Shown here: in pieces, positions 16,869 to 23,374 of the stretch
How positions within the stretch are numbered: position 1 is the first letter of the stretch
Layout of the letters: each line of letters begins with the position of its first letter
Assembly: GCA_903911925.1 (NCBI GenBank)
Contig: CAIWFH010000038.1
Coordinates: 1 to 35,235, forward strand
DNA: 35,235 nucleotides
Direction of reading: 5' to 3'
DNA from: an uncultured Acidobacteriaceae bacterium
GTDB taxonomy: Bacteria; Acidobacteriota; Terriglobia; Terriglobales; Acidobacteriaceae
Position numbers and translations under genes: made by a program
The notes under the pieces: model-generated
What the model was told of the DNA's origin: nothing
Seen by the model: the letters and a program-made list of their open reading frames with translations, nothing else
Database searches by the model: none

Positions 16869-17059
16869 TCTTCCTCCTCGTCCTCTTCAACCGGTTCGTC
16901 GTCTTCGTCTAGATCGTCGTCAACTCGCGACAGTTCCAGCGGTTCAACGCCGACAACTTCGTACTCAGTGCCGCATTCGTCGCAGGCGACCACATCGCCT
17001 TCTTCTACTTCGTCCAATTCGACGTCTAGTTCATTCTCGCATTCGGGGCAGGTGGGCAT
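16865..17059 (-). CDS. LysW-like small zinc-ribbon acidic protein
   Basis: A 64-residue protein whose N-terminal half has two CxxC knuckles (Cys4/Cys7 in CPEC and Cys26/Cys29 in CDEC) and the segment YEVVGVEPLEL, matching the LysW carrier family used in LysW-mediated lysine or arginine synthesis. LysW proteins normally end in EDWGE, where the terminal Glu carries the growing amino acid. Here the C-terminus is instead an extended Asp/Glu tract ending EEDEEEE. The first ATG at 17080 is passed over because GGAGG lies 7 nt before the ATG at 17059. No lysX, lysZ or other partner is in the window, so carrier function is uncertain; it may simply be a zinc ribbon. It is first in a two-gene operon driven from the promoter at 17129-17157. 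Confidence 0.8.
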   Translation of the reverse strand: MPTCPECENELDVELDEVEEGDVVACDECGTEYEVVGVEPLELSRVDDDLDEDDEPVEEDEEEE

Positions 17060-17128
17060 GGCAGCCTCCTCTCTTTCCAAGGCATTTCGTTTCGTTCAGT
17101 GACTGCACTTTTGGGTGCGACAGCGTTA

Positions 17129-17157
17129 GTTTTAGGTCAAAACCGCTCACAGGTCAA
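17129..17157 (-). promoter_or_regulatory. Promoter of the LysW-like operon
   Basis: On the minus strand TTGACC (17157-17152) is followed after exactly 17 bp by TAAAAC (17134-17129). A second TTGACC sits inside the spacer next to the -10 box, which could be a repeated operator half. The predicted 5' UTR is about 60 nt, with a GGAGG ribosome binding site before 17059. Confidence 0.55.
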
Positions 17158-17301
17158 GTGGCCCAGATCACACTTGTGAGACGAATTGCAGCCCGCGAAG
17201 GATACGTGGCCGATTTCCGCAGATCGTTTGACTCGGCAGAACCTGATTGGTCCCGCGAAGCAGAACCGCCCCTGGCAATGACACCCAGCCCTTCTACGGG
17301 T

Positions 17302-17307
17302 TAACCT
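17302..17307 (+). promoter_or_regulatory. Possible -10 box (TAACCT) of the rhomboid-like gene
   Basis: TAACCT ends 10 nt before the ATG at 17318 and no ribosome binding site is present, so the mRNA may have almost no leader. This is the weakest member of the set of such boxes in the window. Confidence 0.3.
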
Positions 17308-17317
17308 GAGACTGACG

Positions 17318-18133
17318 ATGCCTAGAGTTGGCTCCAGTCCGTTCGCCCTCCCCGACTTCAACGGCGCTACCCGCCGCCTGGTGCTGGTAAACCTGTGCGG
17401 CTACTTTGCGTTCCTTCTGATTGGGTTCACGTCGCCGAGGTTCGCAGCCGGGCTTTTTAACGCCTTTGCCTTTCAGCCCCAGCTTTTTCTGCATGGCGGC
17501 GTGTGGCAGCCTTTCACCTACAGCTTTGTCCATATCACCCTTATCGGCACCCTCTTCGAGTTGCTCTCGCTGTGGTTTCTGGCCGGGTTTCTTGAGAACT
17601 ACCACAGTTCAAACTGGGTGATGGGCCTTTATGCCTCCTCGGTTCTGGGGACAGCCGCCGCCTCAACCGCGATTTATGCCTGCGCCGGGACGCTGGGCTT
17701 TTCTGCCACCGCGGTCCCGCTGGCCGGCTGCATCGGCGGCATCTTTGGCCTGCTAGTGGCCATCGGCACCCTTTACGGCGACACGCAGTTCCTGCTGTTT
17801 TTCACCATCGGCGTCAAGGCGCGCTACATGGCGGCCATTTACGCGCTTATCTCCATCGCCATGGTCTTTGGAGAGCAGCGCTGGTACGCCTTTGCCCAGT
17901 TAGGCGGGGCGCTTGGCGGGCTGCTTTACATCCGCCTGGCCCCGCGCCGGGGCGTCAATTTCATGCTCAGCGAGAGCTGGTATGGCCTGCGCAACCGCTA
18001 CTACCGCTGGAAGCGCCGCCGCGCATCGCGCAAGTTCGAGGTGTATATGCGCTCCCAGGGACGCACCGTCCGGTTTGACGGCCAAGGCCGCCCACTGGAT
18101 GACGACCCCGACGACAAGAAGCGCTGGAACTGA
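17318..18133 (+). CDS. Rhomboid-fold membrane protein lacking the catalytic dyad
   Basis: A 271-residue polytopic protein with about six hydrophobic helices between residues 21 and 207 and a basic, charged cytoplasmic tail (RYYRWKRRRASRKFEVYMRSQGR...DDDPDDKKRWN). The helix pattern and local signatures are those of the rhomboid family: WQPFTYSFVH, LSLWFLAGFLE, GCIGGIFGLL and FAQLGGALGGLL. However, the active-site GxSG reads GCIG (Ile139 in place of the nucleophilic Ser), the catalytic His position in HLGG is Gln194, and the oxyanion Asn region reads LFELL with Glu81. It should therefore be a pseudoprotease, possibly binding or chaperoning membrane proteins as iRhoms and derlins do. The start at 17318 has no ribosome binding site. 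fabD follows 139 bp downstream. Confidence 0.82.
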   Translation: MPRVGSSPFALPDFNGATRRLVLVNLCGYFAFLLIGFTSPRFAAGLFNAFAFQPQLFLHGGVWQPFTYSFVHITLIGTLFELLSLWFLAGFLENYHSSNWVMGLYASSVLGTAAASTAIYACAGTLGFSATAVPLAGCIGGIFGLLVAIGTLYGDTQFLLFFTIGVKARYMAAIYALISIAMVFGEQRWYAFAQLGGALGGLLYIRLAPRRGVNFMLSESWYGLRNRYYRWKRRRASRKFEVYMRSQGRTVRFDGQGRPLDDDPDDKKRWN

Positions 18134-18152
18134 ACCTTGAAACTGAACTGAC

Positions 18153-18183
18153 CTCGTGAGTGGAGTCAGCCGTGGCTTACGAG
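18153..18183. other. Hairpin in the rhomboid-fabD intergenic region
   Basis: CTCGTGAG at 18153-18160 can pair with CTTACGAG at 18176-18183 (one G-T wobble) around a 15-nt loop. A run of seven T at 18204-18210 follows only 20 nt later, so this is not a canonical terminator. Confidence 0.3.
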
Positions 18184-18257
18184 TCGAAGAACCTGCGTCT
18201 AAGTTTTTTTGAGTGGAACCGGCAAGCCGCTCACAGCGCGATCACGCCCCCTTCCGG

Positions 18258-18263
18258 TAAAAT
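18258..18263 (+). promoter_or_regulatory. Predicted -10 box (TAAAAT) of fabD
   Basis: TAAAAT ends 9 nt before the fabD ATG at 18273. No Shine-Dalgarno sequence and no clear -35 were seen, and the expected start site falls within about 3 nt of the start codon. Confidence 0.4.
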
Positions 18264-18272
18264 CTCTCTGAA

Positions 18273-19223
18273 ATGTCAAAAAAACTAGCCTTTCTCTTTC
18301 CGGGTCAGGGTTCGCAGGCGGTTGGCATGGGCCGCGAACTGGCCGAGCGTTTTCCTGTCGCAGCGCAAACCTTTGCCGAGGCCGATGAGGCTCTCGGTTT
18401 TTCGCTTTCGCGCCTCTGCTTTGAAGGTCCTGAAGAGGACCTGAAGCTCACTGAAAACACGCAGCCGGCCATCATGACGGTAAGCGTTGCCGCATGGCGC
18501 GTACTGGCCGAGCACGGCATTGAGCCGGTGCTAGCCGCCGGACATTCTCTCGGCGAGTGGAGTGCCCAGGTGGCCGCAGGGACCATCTCCTTTGCCGACG
18601 CTTTGCGCTCAGTGAAGGCGCGTGGGCACGCCATGCAATTGGCCGTTCCAGCCGGACAGGGCGCCATGGCGGCGGTGCTGTCACTGGCTCCGGAACTGGT
18701 GGTGGAGGCCTGCAAAGAGGCCGCGGCTGAAACCGGCCTGGTGGTGCAGGCTGCCAACCTGAATTCGCCCGGACAAACGGTGATCTCCGGCGCGCTGGCG
18801 GCGGTTGAAAAGGCCTCGGCTCTCTGCAAAGCCAAGGGCGCACGCCGCGCGGTCATGCTCCCGGTAAGCGCACCCTTCCATTGCGCGCTGATGCAGCCGG
18901 CACAGGAAGAAGTGGCGCGCGTGCTTGCGGCGTTGACGCTTGCCGATCCGCGCATCCCGGTTGCCGCCAACGTAAGCGGCGGCCTTGTAACAACCGCAGC
19001 CGCCGCGCAGGATGCGCTGACCCGCCAAGTGACCGGCGCGGTGCGCTGGATGGATTGCGAGCAGGCGCTGGTCGGCGCGGGTGCTGAGGTCTTTATTGAA
19101 GTAGGACCGGGCAAGGTGCTGTGCGGCCTGCTCAAGCAGATCGATCCGGCGCTCAAATCGCTGAATGTGGAAGATGCGGGCAGCCTTGAGGCTGCGCTGG
19201 CCGGCTTGGCTGACGCTGAGTAG
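18273..19223 (+). CDS. fabD: Malonyl-CoA:ACP transacylase
   Basis: FabD loads malonyl groups onto acyl carrier protein for fatty acid synthesis. The 316-residue protein has FPGQGSQAVGMG (GQGSQ at 11-15), the nucleophile motif GHSLGEWSAQ with Ser92, QAANLNSPGQTVISG, the catalytic His in VSAPFHCALM, and VGPGKVLCGLLKQI near the end. Length and motif order are standard. No other fab gene is in the window, so it stands outside the usual fabH-fabD-fabG-acpP cluster. Confidence 0.96.
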   Translation: MSKKLAFLFPGQGSQAVGMGRELAERFPVAAQTFAEADEALGFSLSRLCFEGPEEDLKLTENTQPAIMTVSVAAWRVLAEHGIEPVLAAGHSLGEWSAQVAAGTISFADALRSVKARGHAMQLAVPAGQGAMAAVLSLAPELVVEACKEAAAETGLVVQAANLNSPGQTVISGALAAVEKASALCKAKGARRAVMLPVSAPFHCALMQPAQEEVARVLAALTLADPRIPVAANVSGGLVTTAAAAQDALTRQVTGAVRWMDCEQALVGAGAEVFIEVGPGKVLCGLLKQIDPALKSLNVEDAGSLEAALAGLADAE

Positions 19224-19250
19224 AGAGCGCGGTCCCCGGGACTGTGGCAT

Positions 19251-19276
19251 CCCTGGTCTCAAAATCGAGACCAGGG
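19251..19276. terminator. Palindromic hairpin after fabD
   Basis: CCCTGGTCTC at 19251-19260 pairs perfectly with GAGACCAGGG at 19267-19276 around AAAATC. It lies between fabD and the convergent small gene ending at 19297 and may act as a bidirectional terminator despite lacking a T tract. Its reverse complement shares CGATTTTGAGACC with the repeat near 5384-5397. Confidence 0.5.
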
Positions 19277-19296
19277 GCACCCGGCTTTCTCGCTTA

Positions 19297-19497
19297 TCAG
19301 GCTTTGGCTGCCTTTTGCTTTTCCTCGGCTAGCTGTTCGGTGTGGCGGTGGGCGTTCTCTGAGAGTTCGCGAGCTTTCTTGCTGAGTTCGTGGGCGGTCA
19401 GGTGATCTGCTTTGCCGTGGGCAGCGGCGGCAGCGGCGTGCGCATGGGCAGCCAGATTGTGAAGTTCAGCGGATTGGCTGTGCGAGCTCTGGGGCAT
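19297..19497 (-). CDS. Small His/Ala-rich helical protein of unknown function
   Basis: A 66-residue hydrophilic protein, nine residues of which are His (AAHAHAAAAAAHGKADHLTAH region) followed by a Lys/Glu-rich helix (SKKARELSENAHRHTEQLAEEK). It is expected to be almost entirely helical, with no signal peptide or membrane segment. Similar small His/Ala/Lys-rich stress-type proteins are common in soil proteobacteria and acidobacteria, but I assign no function; metal buffering or stress protection is only a guess. A GAGG motif about 8 nt before the ATG and the biased composition support it being real. Confidence 0.6.
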   Translation of the reverse strand: MPQSSHSQSAELHNLAAHAHAAAAAAHGKADHLTAHELSKKARELSENAHRHTEQLAEEKQKAAKA

Positions 19498-19633
19498 GGT
19501 TTTTTCCTCGGCATGTTGGATGCAGGCCGTCGGGGCGCGGACTCGGGGAAGCTTGCAACATGCCGGGAATCAACGGAAACTCTCCAACGGTGTCGCAAAC
19601 CCCGCCGACTCGGTGCCAGGACCGCCGAACGGC

Positions 19634-20146
19634 CTAGGGCGCCATGTAGTACTCATCCACTGAGAAGTTCAACGTGTGCGCGCGGCGGTCGAAGTCGAGG
19701 TAGAGGGCCTTGTCTTTGCGGCCGTTGATCTGGACGCCCACGGCGAGGACGTTGCCGTAGACATGCGCCATCTTCAAAACGTGTGTCCGGATAACGCCAT
19801 AGTCGTTTTCCTGGCCGTTGGGAGCCCAGTCACGCTGGAAACGGTCAAAGGTGTAGGCGTAGCGGGCAGGATGCTGCTGCCAGTCCTTATCGTTGTTCCA
19901 GACGGCATACGCTTCCCGGAGATCGTTCTTCTCGACGTCGCGCAGAAATTGATCGACGGCGATGGTGCCGGCGCGATGGCTGCTCCAGGTCCATGGCCAG
20001 TCAAAGGGCGCGCCGGAGGCGAGCCAGAAACCGCCGAAGACGGCCCCCAGCACGGTAACAATGAAGAAGATGACGATGCGACGGCGGCGGTCCGTGGCCG
20101 TGTCGAAGCTGGGCGCACCAAAGTTGGGCACATCGGGAAGTGTCAC
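19634..20146 (-). CDS. Membrane-anchored protein of unknown function, paralog B
   Basis: A 170-residue protein starting with GTG, 6 nt after the stop of its paralog. A short cytoplasmic N-terminus with RRRR precedes one membrane helix (IVIFFIVTVLGAVFGGFWLASG, about residues 24-45). An extracytoplasmic domain of about 120 residues follows, opening with a Trp-rich FDWPWTWSS and including VEKNDLREAYAVWNNDKDWQQHP. It aligns over its full length with the neighbour at 20153-20659. The helical VDQFLRDVEKNDLREAY portion recalls small DUF4878/NTF2-like folds, but that is a weak impression. No ribosome binding site is visible, so translation probably depends on coupling. Confidence 0.8.
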   Translation of the reverse strand: MTLPDVPNFGAPSFDTATDRRRRIVIFFIVTVLGAVFGGFWLASGAPFDWPWTWSSHRAGTIAVDQFLRDVEKNDLREAYAVWNNDKDWQQHPARYAYTFDRFQRDWAPNGQENDYGVIRTHVLKMAHVYGNVLAVGVQINGRKDKALYLDFDRRAHTLNFSVDEYYMAP

Positions 20147-20152
20147 GGGGCG

Positions 20153-20659
20153 CTACGGTCCGAGGTAAAGTTCAACGCCGGGCGGCGAGAAGGCCAACGT
20201 CTTTGTCTTGGGATCGTATTGCAGGTTGAGCGCCTTGCTCTTGCGGCCGTTAATCAGGGTCGCCACCAGCAGTCCGTTGCCGTAGCGGCCAGCCAGCACA
20301 ATCTTGTGGCTCTGGATGACGCCGTACTCGTTGTCGGGGCTGGTGGTGCTCCAGTCTTCCTGGAAGCGCGCGAAGGGATAGGGGCCTTTCAGGTCCGGAT
20401 GCTGCTGCCAGTTCTTGTCGTTCATCCAGATGCCGTAGGCCGAGGGCAGGTCGTTCTTTTCGACGGCGGTCAGGAATTTGTCGACCGTGTGCCGGCCCTG
20501 CAGGTAGCTGTTCCAATTCCAGGGCCAGTCCACCGGGCGCCCGGCCACCAGCCACCAACCCACAAAAAGCACAAAAAGCAGGGTCACGGCGCTGGATAGA
20601 ATAACGCGGCGGCGCCGGTCACGAACTTCGTCAAAGACGGGAGCGTCAAGCAGAGTCAT
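20153..20659 (-). CDS. Membrane-anchored protein of unknown function, paralog A
   Basis: A 168-residue relative of the next gene: RRRR, one membrane helix (VILSSAVTLLFVLFVGWWLVAG), then PVDWPWNWNS, VDKFLTAVEKNDLPSAYGIWMNDKNWQQHP, FARFQEDW, YGVIQSH and INGRKSKALNLQYDP. Shared invariant blocks with paralog B are DWPWxW, VEKNDL..AY..W.NDK.WQQHP and INGRK.KAL. AGGAAG lies 8 nt before the ATG. The pair forms a two-gene operon; function is unknown and the conserved domain should face the periplasm. Confidence 0.82.
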   Translation of the reverse strand: MTLLDAPVFDEVRDRRRRVILSSAVTLLFVLFVGWWLVAGRPVDWPWNWNSYLQGRHTVDKFLTAVEKNDLPSAYGIWMNDKNWQQHPDLKGPYPFARFQEDWSTTSPDNEYGVIQSHKIVLAGRYGNGLLVATLINGRKSKALNLQYDPKTKTLAFSPPGVELYLGP

Positions 20660-20675
20660 TGGAGACTTCCTTAAA

Positions 20676-20847
20676 GGCAGTGGTCAGCGATCAGTGGTTG
20701 GTGATCAGTTGCCCTGCGAATACAGCATATACGCATTGCCCTTTGTTCTATAGACACCGGCCCTCTGCCGATGGTTCCCAAGGACTGAAACCTCCGCACA
20801 TCTGGCCGTGCCTCGGAATTCTGACCACTGATCACAAACCACTGTCC
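20676..20847. repeat. Intergenic element with inverted heptad-repeat arms
   Basis: The left arm (20676-20709) consists of 7-bp units around the consensus GGTCAGT. The right arm (20820-20847) is four units of the same consensus on the opposite strand, ending on the first base of the ddl stop codon. About 110 bp of unrelated sequence lies between. The overall plan resembles a MITE-like or REP-like element, but no target duplication was identified. Confidence 0.65.
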
Positions 20848-22034
20848 TACTCTTCGCGGCTGTAGGTGTTGCGGCTCTTCTCGGCGTACCGTTCCAGCGC
20901 AAGCTCGATCAGCCGGGTGATGAGGTCCTTGTAGCCGATGCCGGTGGCTTCCCACAGCTTGGGGTACATGCTGATCTGGGTAAAGCCGGGCATGGTGTTC
21001 ACCTCGTTGAGAAAGATGCGACGCTTGCCGTCCGGCTCCATGAGGAAGTCAACGCGGGCGAGGCCGGAGAGGTCGCAGGCCTTGAATGCAGCTACGGCCA
21101 TTTCGCGGATCTGCTTGGTCTGCGCCTTGGTCAGCGGTGCCGGAATCACCGGGATCGATCCCTCTGACAGGTACTTGGCCTCGTAGTCGTAGAATTCCTT
21201 TCCGGGAATGATTTCGCCCACCACGCTGGCCTTGGGATCGTCGTTGCCCAGGACGCCGACCTCGAGTTCGCGGGCTCTTTTCTTCTTGCCGCCGACGCCG
21301 GCTTCGACTACCAGCTTGCGGTCGTACTTGGCGGCCAGGTCAAGCGCCGGACCAAGCTCCTTGCGGTTATGCGCCTTGCTGATTCCCACCGACGAGCCCA
21401 GGTTGGCCGGCTTCACAAACACCGGGTACTTGAGCGTCGCCTCAACCTGCGCAACGGCCTTGCGCGGGGACTTTTCCCACTCGGCGCGGAGCAGCGTGAC
21501 GTGCTTGACGATGGGCAGTTTGGCATTGGCGAAGAGGCGTTTCATCACGTCCTTGTCCATGCCTGCCGACGAGCCCAGCACGCCAGCGCCGACATAGGCG
21601 ATGCCGGCGAGTTCGAAGAGACCCTGGATGGTGCCGTCTTCGCCAAAGGTGCCGTGCAGCACGGGAAAAACCACGTCGAGCATTGCGGCCGGTGGCGCGC
21701 CCGCGACAAGCGCGTGGCCGGAAGGCTCCGGAGCCATCAACGTGGGAATGCCTTCTTCAAGCAGCTTGGCGCCGGGGGTGGCGTTGGGGTCACCCGCTCG
21801 CAGTCGCTGCGCCACGGCGCCGGCCTTGCCTTCCAGAAGGTCGTGCGCGTCCGCGGCAGCCAGCCAGTGGCCTTCCTTGGTAATGCCGATGGGGACAACA
21901 TCAAATTTTTCACGGTCGATTGCTTCCAGAATCGAAGCGGCCGAGAGCAACGAGACTTCATGCTCGCCACTGCGCCCGCCAAACAAAATGCCTACACGGA
22001 GTTTCTTTGTCATCTCATTTCTATTTTCACTCAT
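20847..22034 (-). CDS. ddl: D-alanine--D-alanine ligase
   Basis: Ddl joins two D-alanines for the peptidoglycan pentapeptide. The 395-residue ATP-grasp protein has LRVGILFGGRSGEHEVSLLSAASI, VFPVLHGTFGEDGTIQGLFELAGIAYVGAGVLGSS, KPANLGSSVGISKA, RELEVGVLGN, GEIIPGKEFYDYEAKY, ARVDFLM and the terminal metal/phosphate site FLNEVNTMPGFTQISMYPKLW. It is about 30 residues longer than typical Ddl, through an insert around residues 75-115 (EGKAGAVAQRLRAGDPN...), as in several non-proteobacterial enzymes. Start is ambiguous: ATG at 22034 or 22013, neither with a good ribosome binding site. The stop touches the heptad-repeat element. Confidence 0.95.
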   Translation of the reverse strand: MSENRNEMTKKLRVGILFGGRSGEHEVSLLSAASILEAIDREKFDVVPIGITKEGHWLAAADAHDLLEGKAGAVAQRLRAGDPNATPGAKLLEEGIPTLMAPEPSGHALVAGAPPAAMLDVVFPVLHGTFGEDGTIQGLFELAGIAYVGAGVLGSSAGMDKDVMKRLFANAKLPIVKHVTLLRAEWEKSPRKAVAQVEATLKYPVFVKPANLGSSVGISKAHNRKELGPALDLAAKYDRKLVVEAGVGGKKKRARELEVGVLGNDDPKASVVGEIIPGKEFYDYEAKYLSEGSIPVIPAPLTKAQTKQIREMAVAAFKACDLSGLARVDFLMEPDGKRRIFLNEVNTMPGFTQISMYPKLWEATGIGYKDLITRLIELALERYAEKSRNTYSREE

Positions 22035-22168
22035 CGAACCGGCTCTCGTTTCACCACCGGTGCGGCAGGATAGAATTGACACGAATCTGCTGCGCCGTTC
22101 AACCGGTGTCGCACGTGCAAATGCAGGTTTGGCTCATCAACTGAGAGAAGGATCGAGGACTCGAATAT

Positions 22169-23317
22169 ATGCCGATTCGCAGGCGGGATTTCCTGTTGGG
22201 TTCTCTGGCCGCAACCTTGGCGGCGAGAGTAGACGCGCTTGGCTCTACGCTTTCTTTGTCCGGCGTTGAGGAAGCGCTCTCCCGGCCGATCACAGGCGTC
22301 AAAGTTGGCGCCCCAATGCGGCTTGCCGACAATGCTGGCGATACGTGGGTGGCAGCCTGGGCGGGCGATGACAACCTGTACTCGCCATCCAACGATACCA
22401 AGGGATTCCACAATGCGTGCGACGCCAACATAGCCTTCAACCGGCTCGAAGGCAGCGACCCGCTGCGCCTTGCCGGAACCACGGTCAACCCGATGACCGA
22501 GTACGGCGCTGGCGTGTTCGAAGGTCCGGACGGCTGCACGTGGAAGTCGACTGGCTGCATGTGGATTGACGGGGCGCTTTACTGGGCGGTGTCGCGGCAC
22601 ATCTACGGCGAATACAGCGGCGACCTGATGAAGCGGCAAACCGCGCAAAATGCCAGCATCATCAAGAGCACCGATTTTGGCAAGACCTGGACGCGCACGG
22701 CACAGCAGAACTACGACCAGCCCATGTTTCCGGGGCGGCGATTTGCCACTCCATACTTTATCCAATACGGCTACGGACACCGGGAAGTGACGGAGGACGG
22801 CGCGCAGGAGTACGTCTATGCGACGTCGAACAACGGATTCTGGGACTGCGGCGACGACATGGTGCTGGGCCGGGTTGCGCGATCGAAGCTTGGCAATTTG
22901 AACGGAAAAGATTGGGAGTATTACGCAGGCGGCGATGGAATGAAGTCGGCAGCGTGGTCGCCAAAATTTGGCGATGCGAAACAGTTGTTGGTGGCCCCGG
23001 GCAAGTTCGGAATGTCTGGCGCAGTGTATTTGCCCGCGCAGCGGCGATACTTCATGGTCGGCTGGTACTATCCGGCAGGCGGCGGCAAGATTCCCGGCGC
23101 GGGAACACACACGGTCTGGGACTTCTACGAGTCTCCGCATCCATGGGGTCCTTGGAATCGCATCGGCTCTTACGATTCCACTCCGGCGGGCTGGTATTGT
23201 CCTGAGATTTGCCCGAAATTTCAGAACGGAAATCGAGTCTGGGTCATCACTGCCGGATACTGGGTGAGTCCGGAAGACTATCGAGCAACCATGGTTCCGC
23301 TTGAGCTTTCAATCTAG
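22169..23317 (+). CDS. Tat-exported protein, putative DUF4185-like beta-propeller
   Basis: A 382-residue protein beginning MPIRRRDFLLGSLAATLAARV, a twin-arginine signal (RRxFL followed by a hydrophobic Ala-rich stretch). The mature part contains repeated beta-propeller-like stretches such as DTWVAAWAGDDNLYSPSND, MWIDGALYWAVSRH, IIKSTDFGKTWTRT (an Asp-box-like SxDxGxTW), YVYATSNNG and HPWGPWNRIGSY. These fit extracellular sugar-hydrolase-like or DUF4185 propellers. Tat export suggests folding before export or a bound cofactor. Enzymatic activity cannot be concluded; carbohydrate binding or cleavage is the most likely theme. Start at 22169 is favoured by the Tat motif; a GAGG lies about 10 nt upstream. 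A TAGAAT box at 22071-22076 may be its -10. Confidence 0.72.
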   Translation: MPIRRRDFLLGSLAATLAARVDALGSTLSLSGVEEALSRPITGVKVGAPMRLADNAGDTWVAAWAGDDNLYSPSNDTKGFHNACDANIAFNRLEGSDPLRLAGTTVNPMTEYGAGVFEGPDGCTWKSTGCMWIDGALYWAVSRHIYGEYSGDLMKRQTAQNASIIKSTDFGKTWTRTAQQNYDQPMFPGRRFATPYFIQYGYGHREVTEDGAQEYVYATSNNGFWDCGDDMVLGRVARSKLGNLNGKDWEYYAGGDGMKSAAWSPKFGDAKQLLVAPGKFGMSGAVYLPAQRRYFMVGWYYPAGGGKIPGAGTHTVWDFYESPHPWGPWNRIGSYDSTPAGWYCPEICPKFQNGNRVWVITAGYWVSPEDYRATMVPLELSI

Positions 23318-23374
23318 CCGCGGCTTGGCCGTCACTCGCAAGCTGGGTTGCCAGCGCAGCCCGCGTTTGCCTGC

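Noticed and set aside
21369..22073. 234-codon open frame on the plus strand
   Set aside because: Antisense to ddl, which has all ATP-grasp ligase motifs.
22031..23140. 369-codon open frame on the minus strand
   Set aside because: Antisense to the Tat-exported protein, whose signal peptide and Asp-box support the plus-strand reading.
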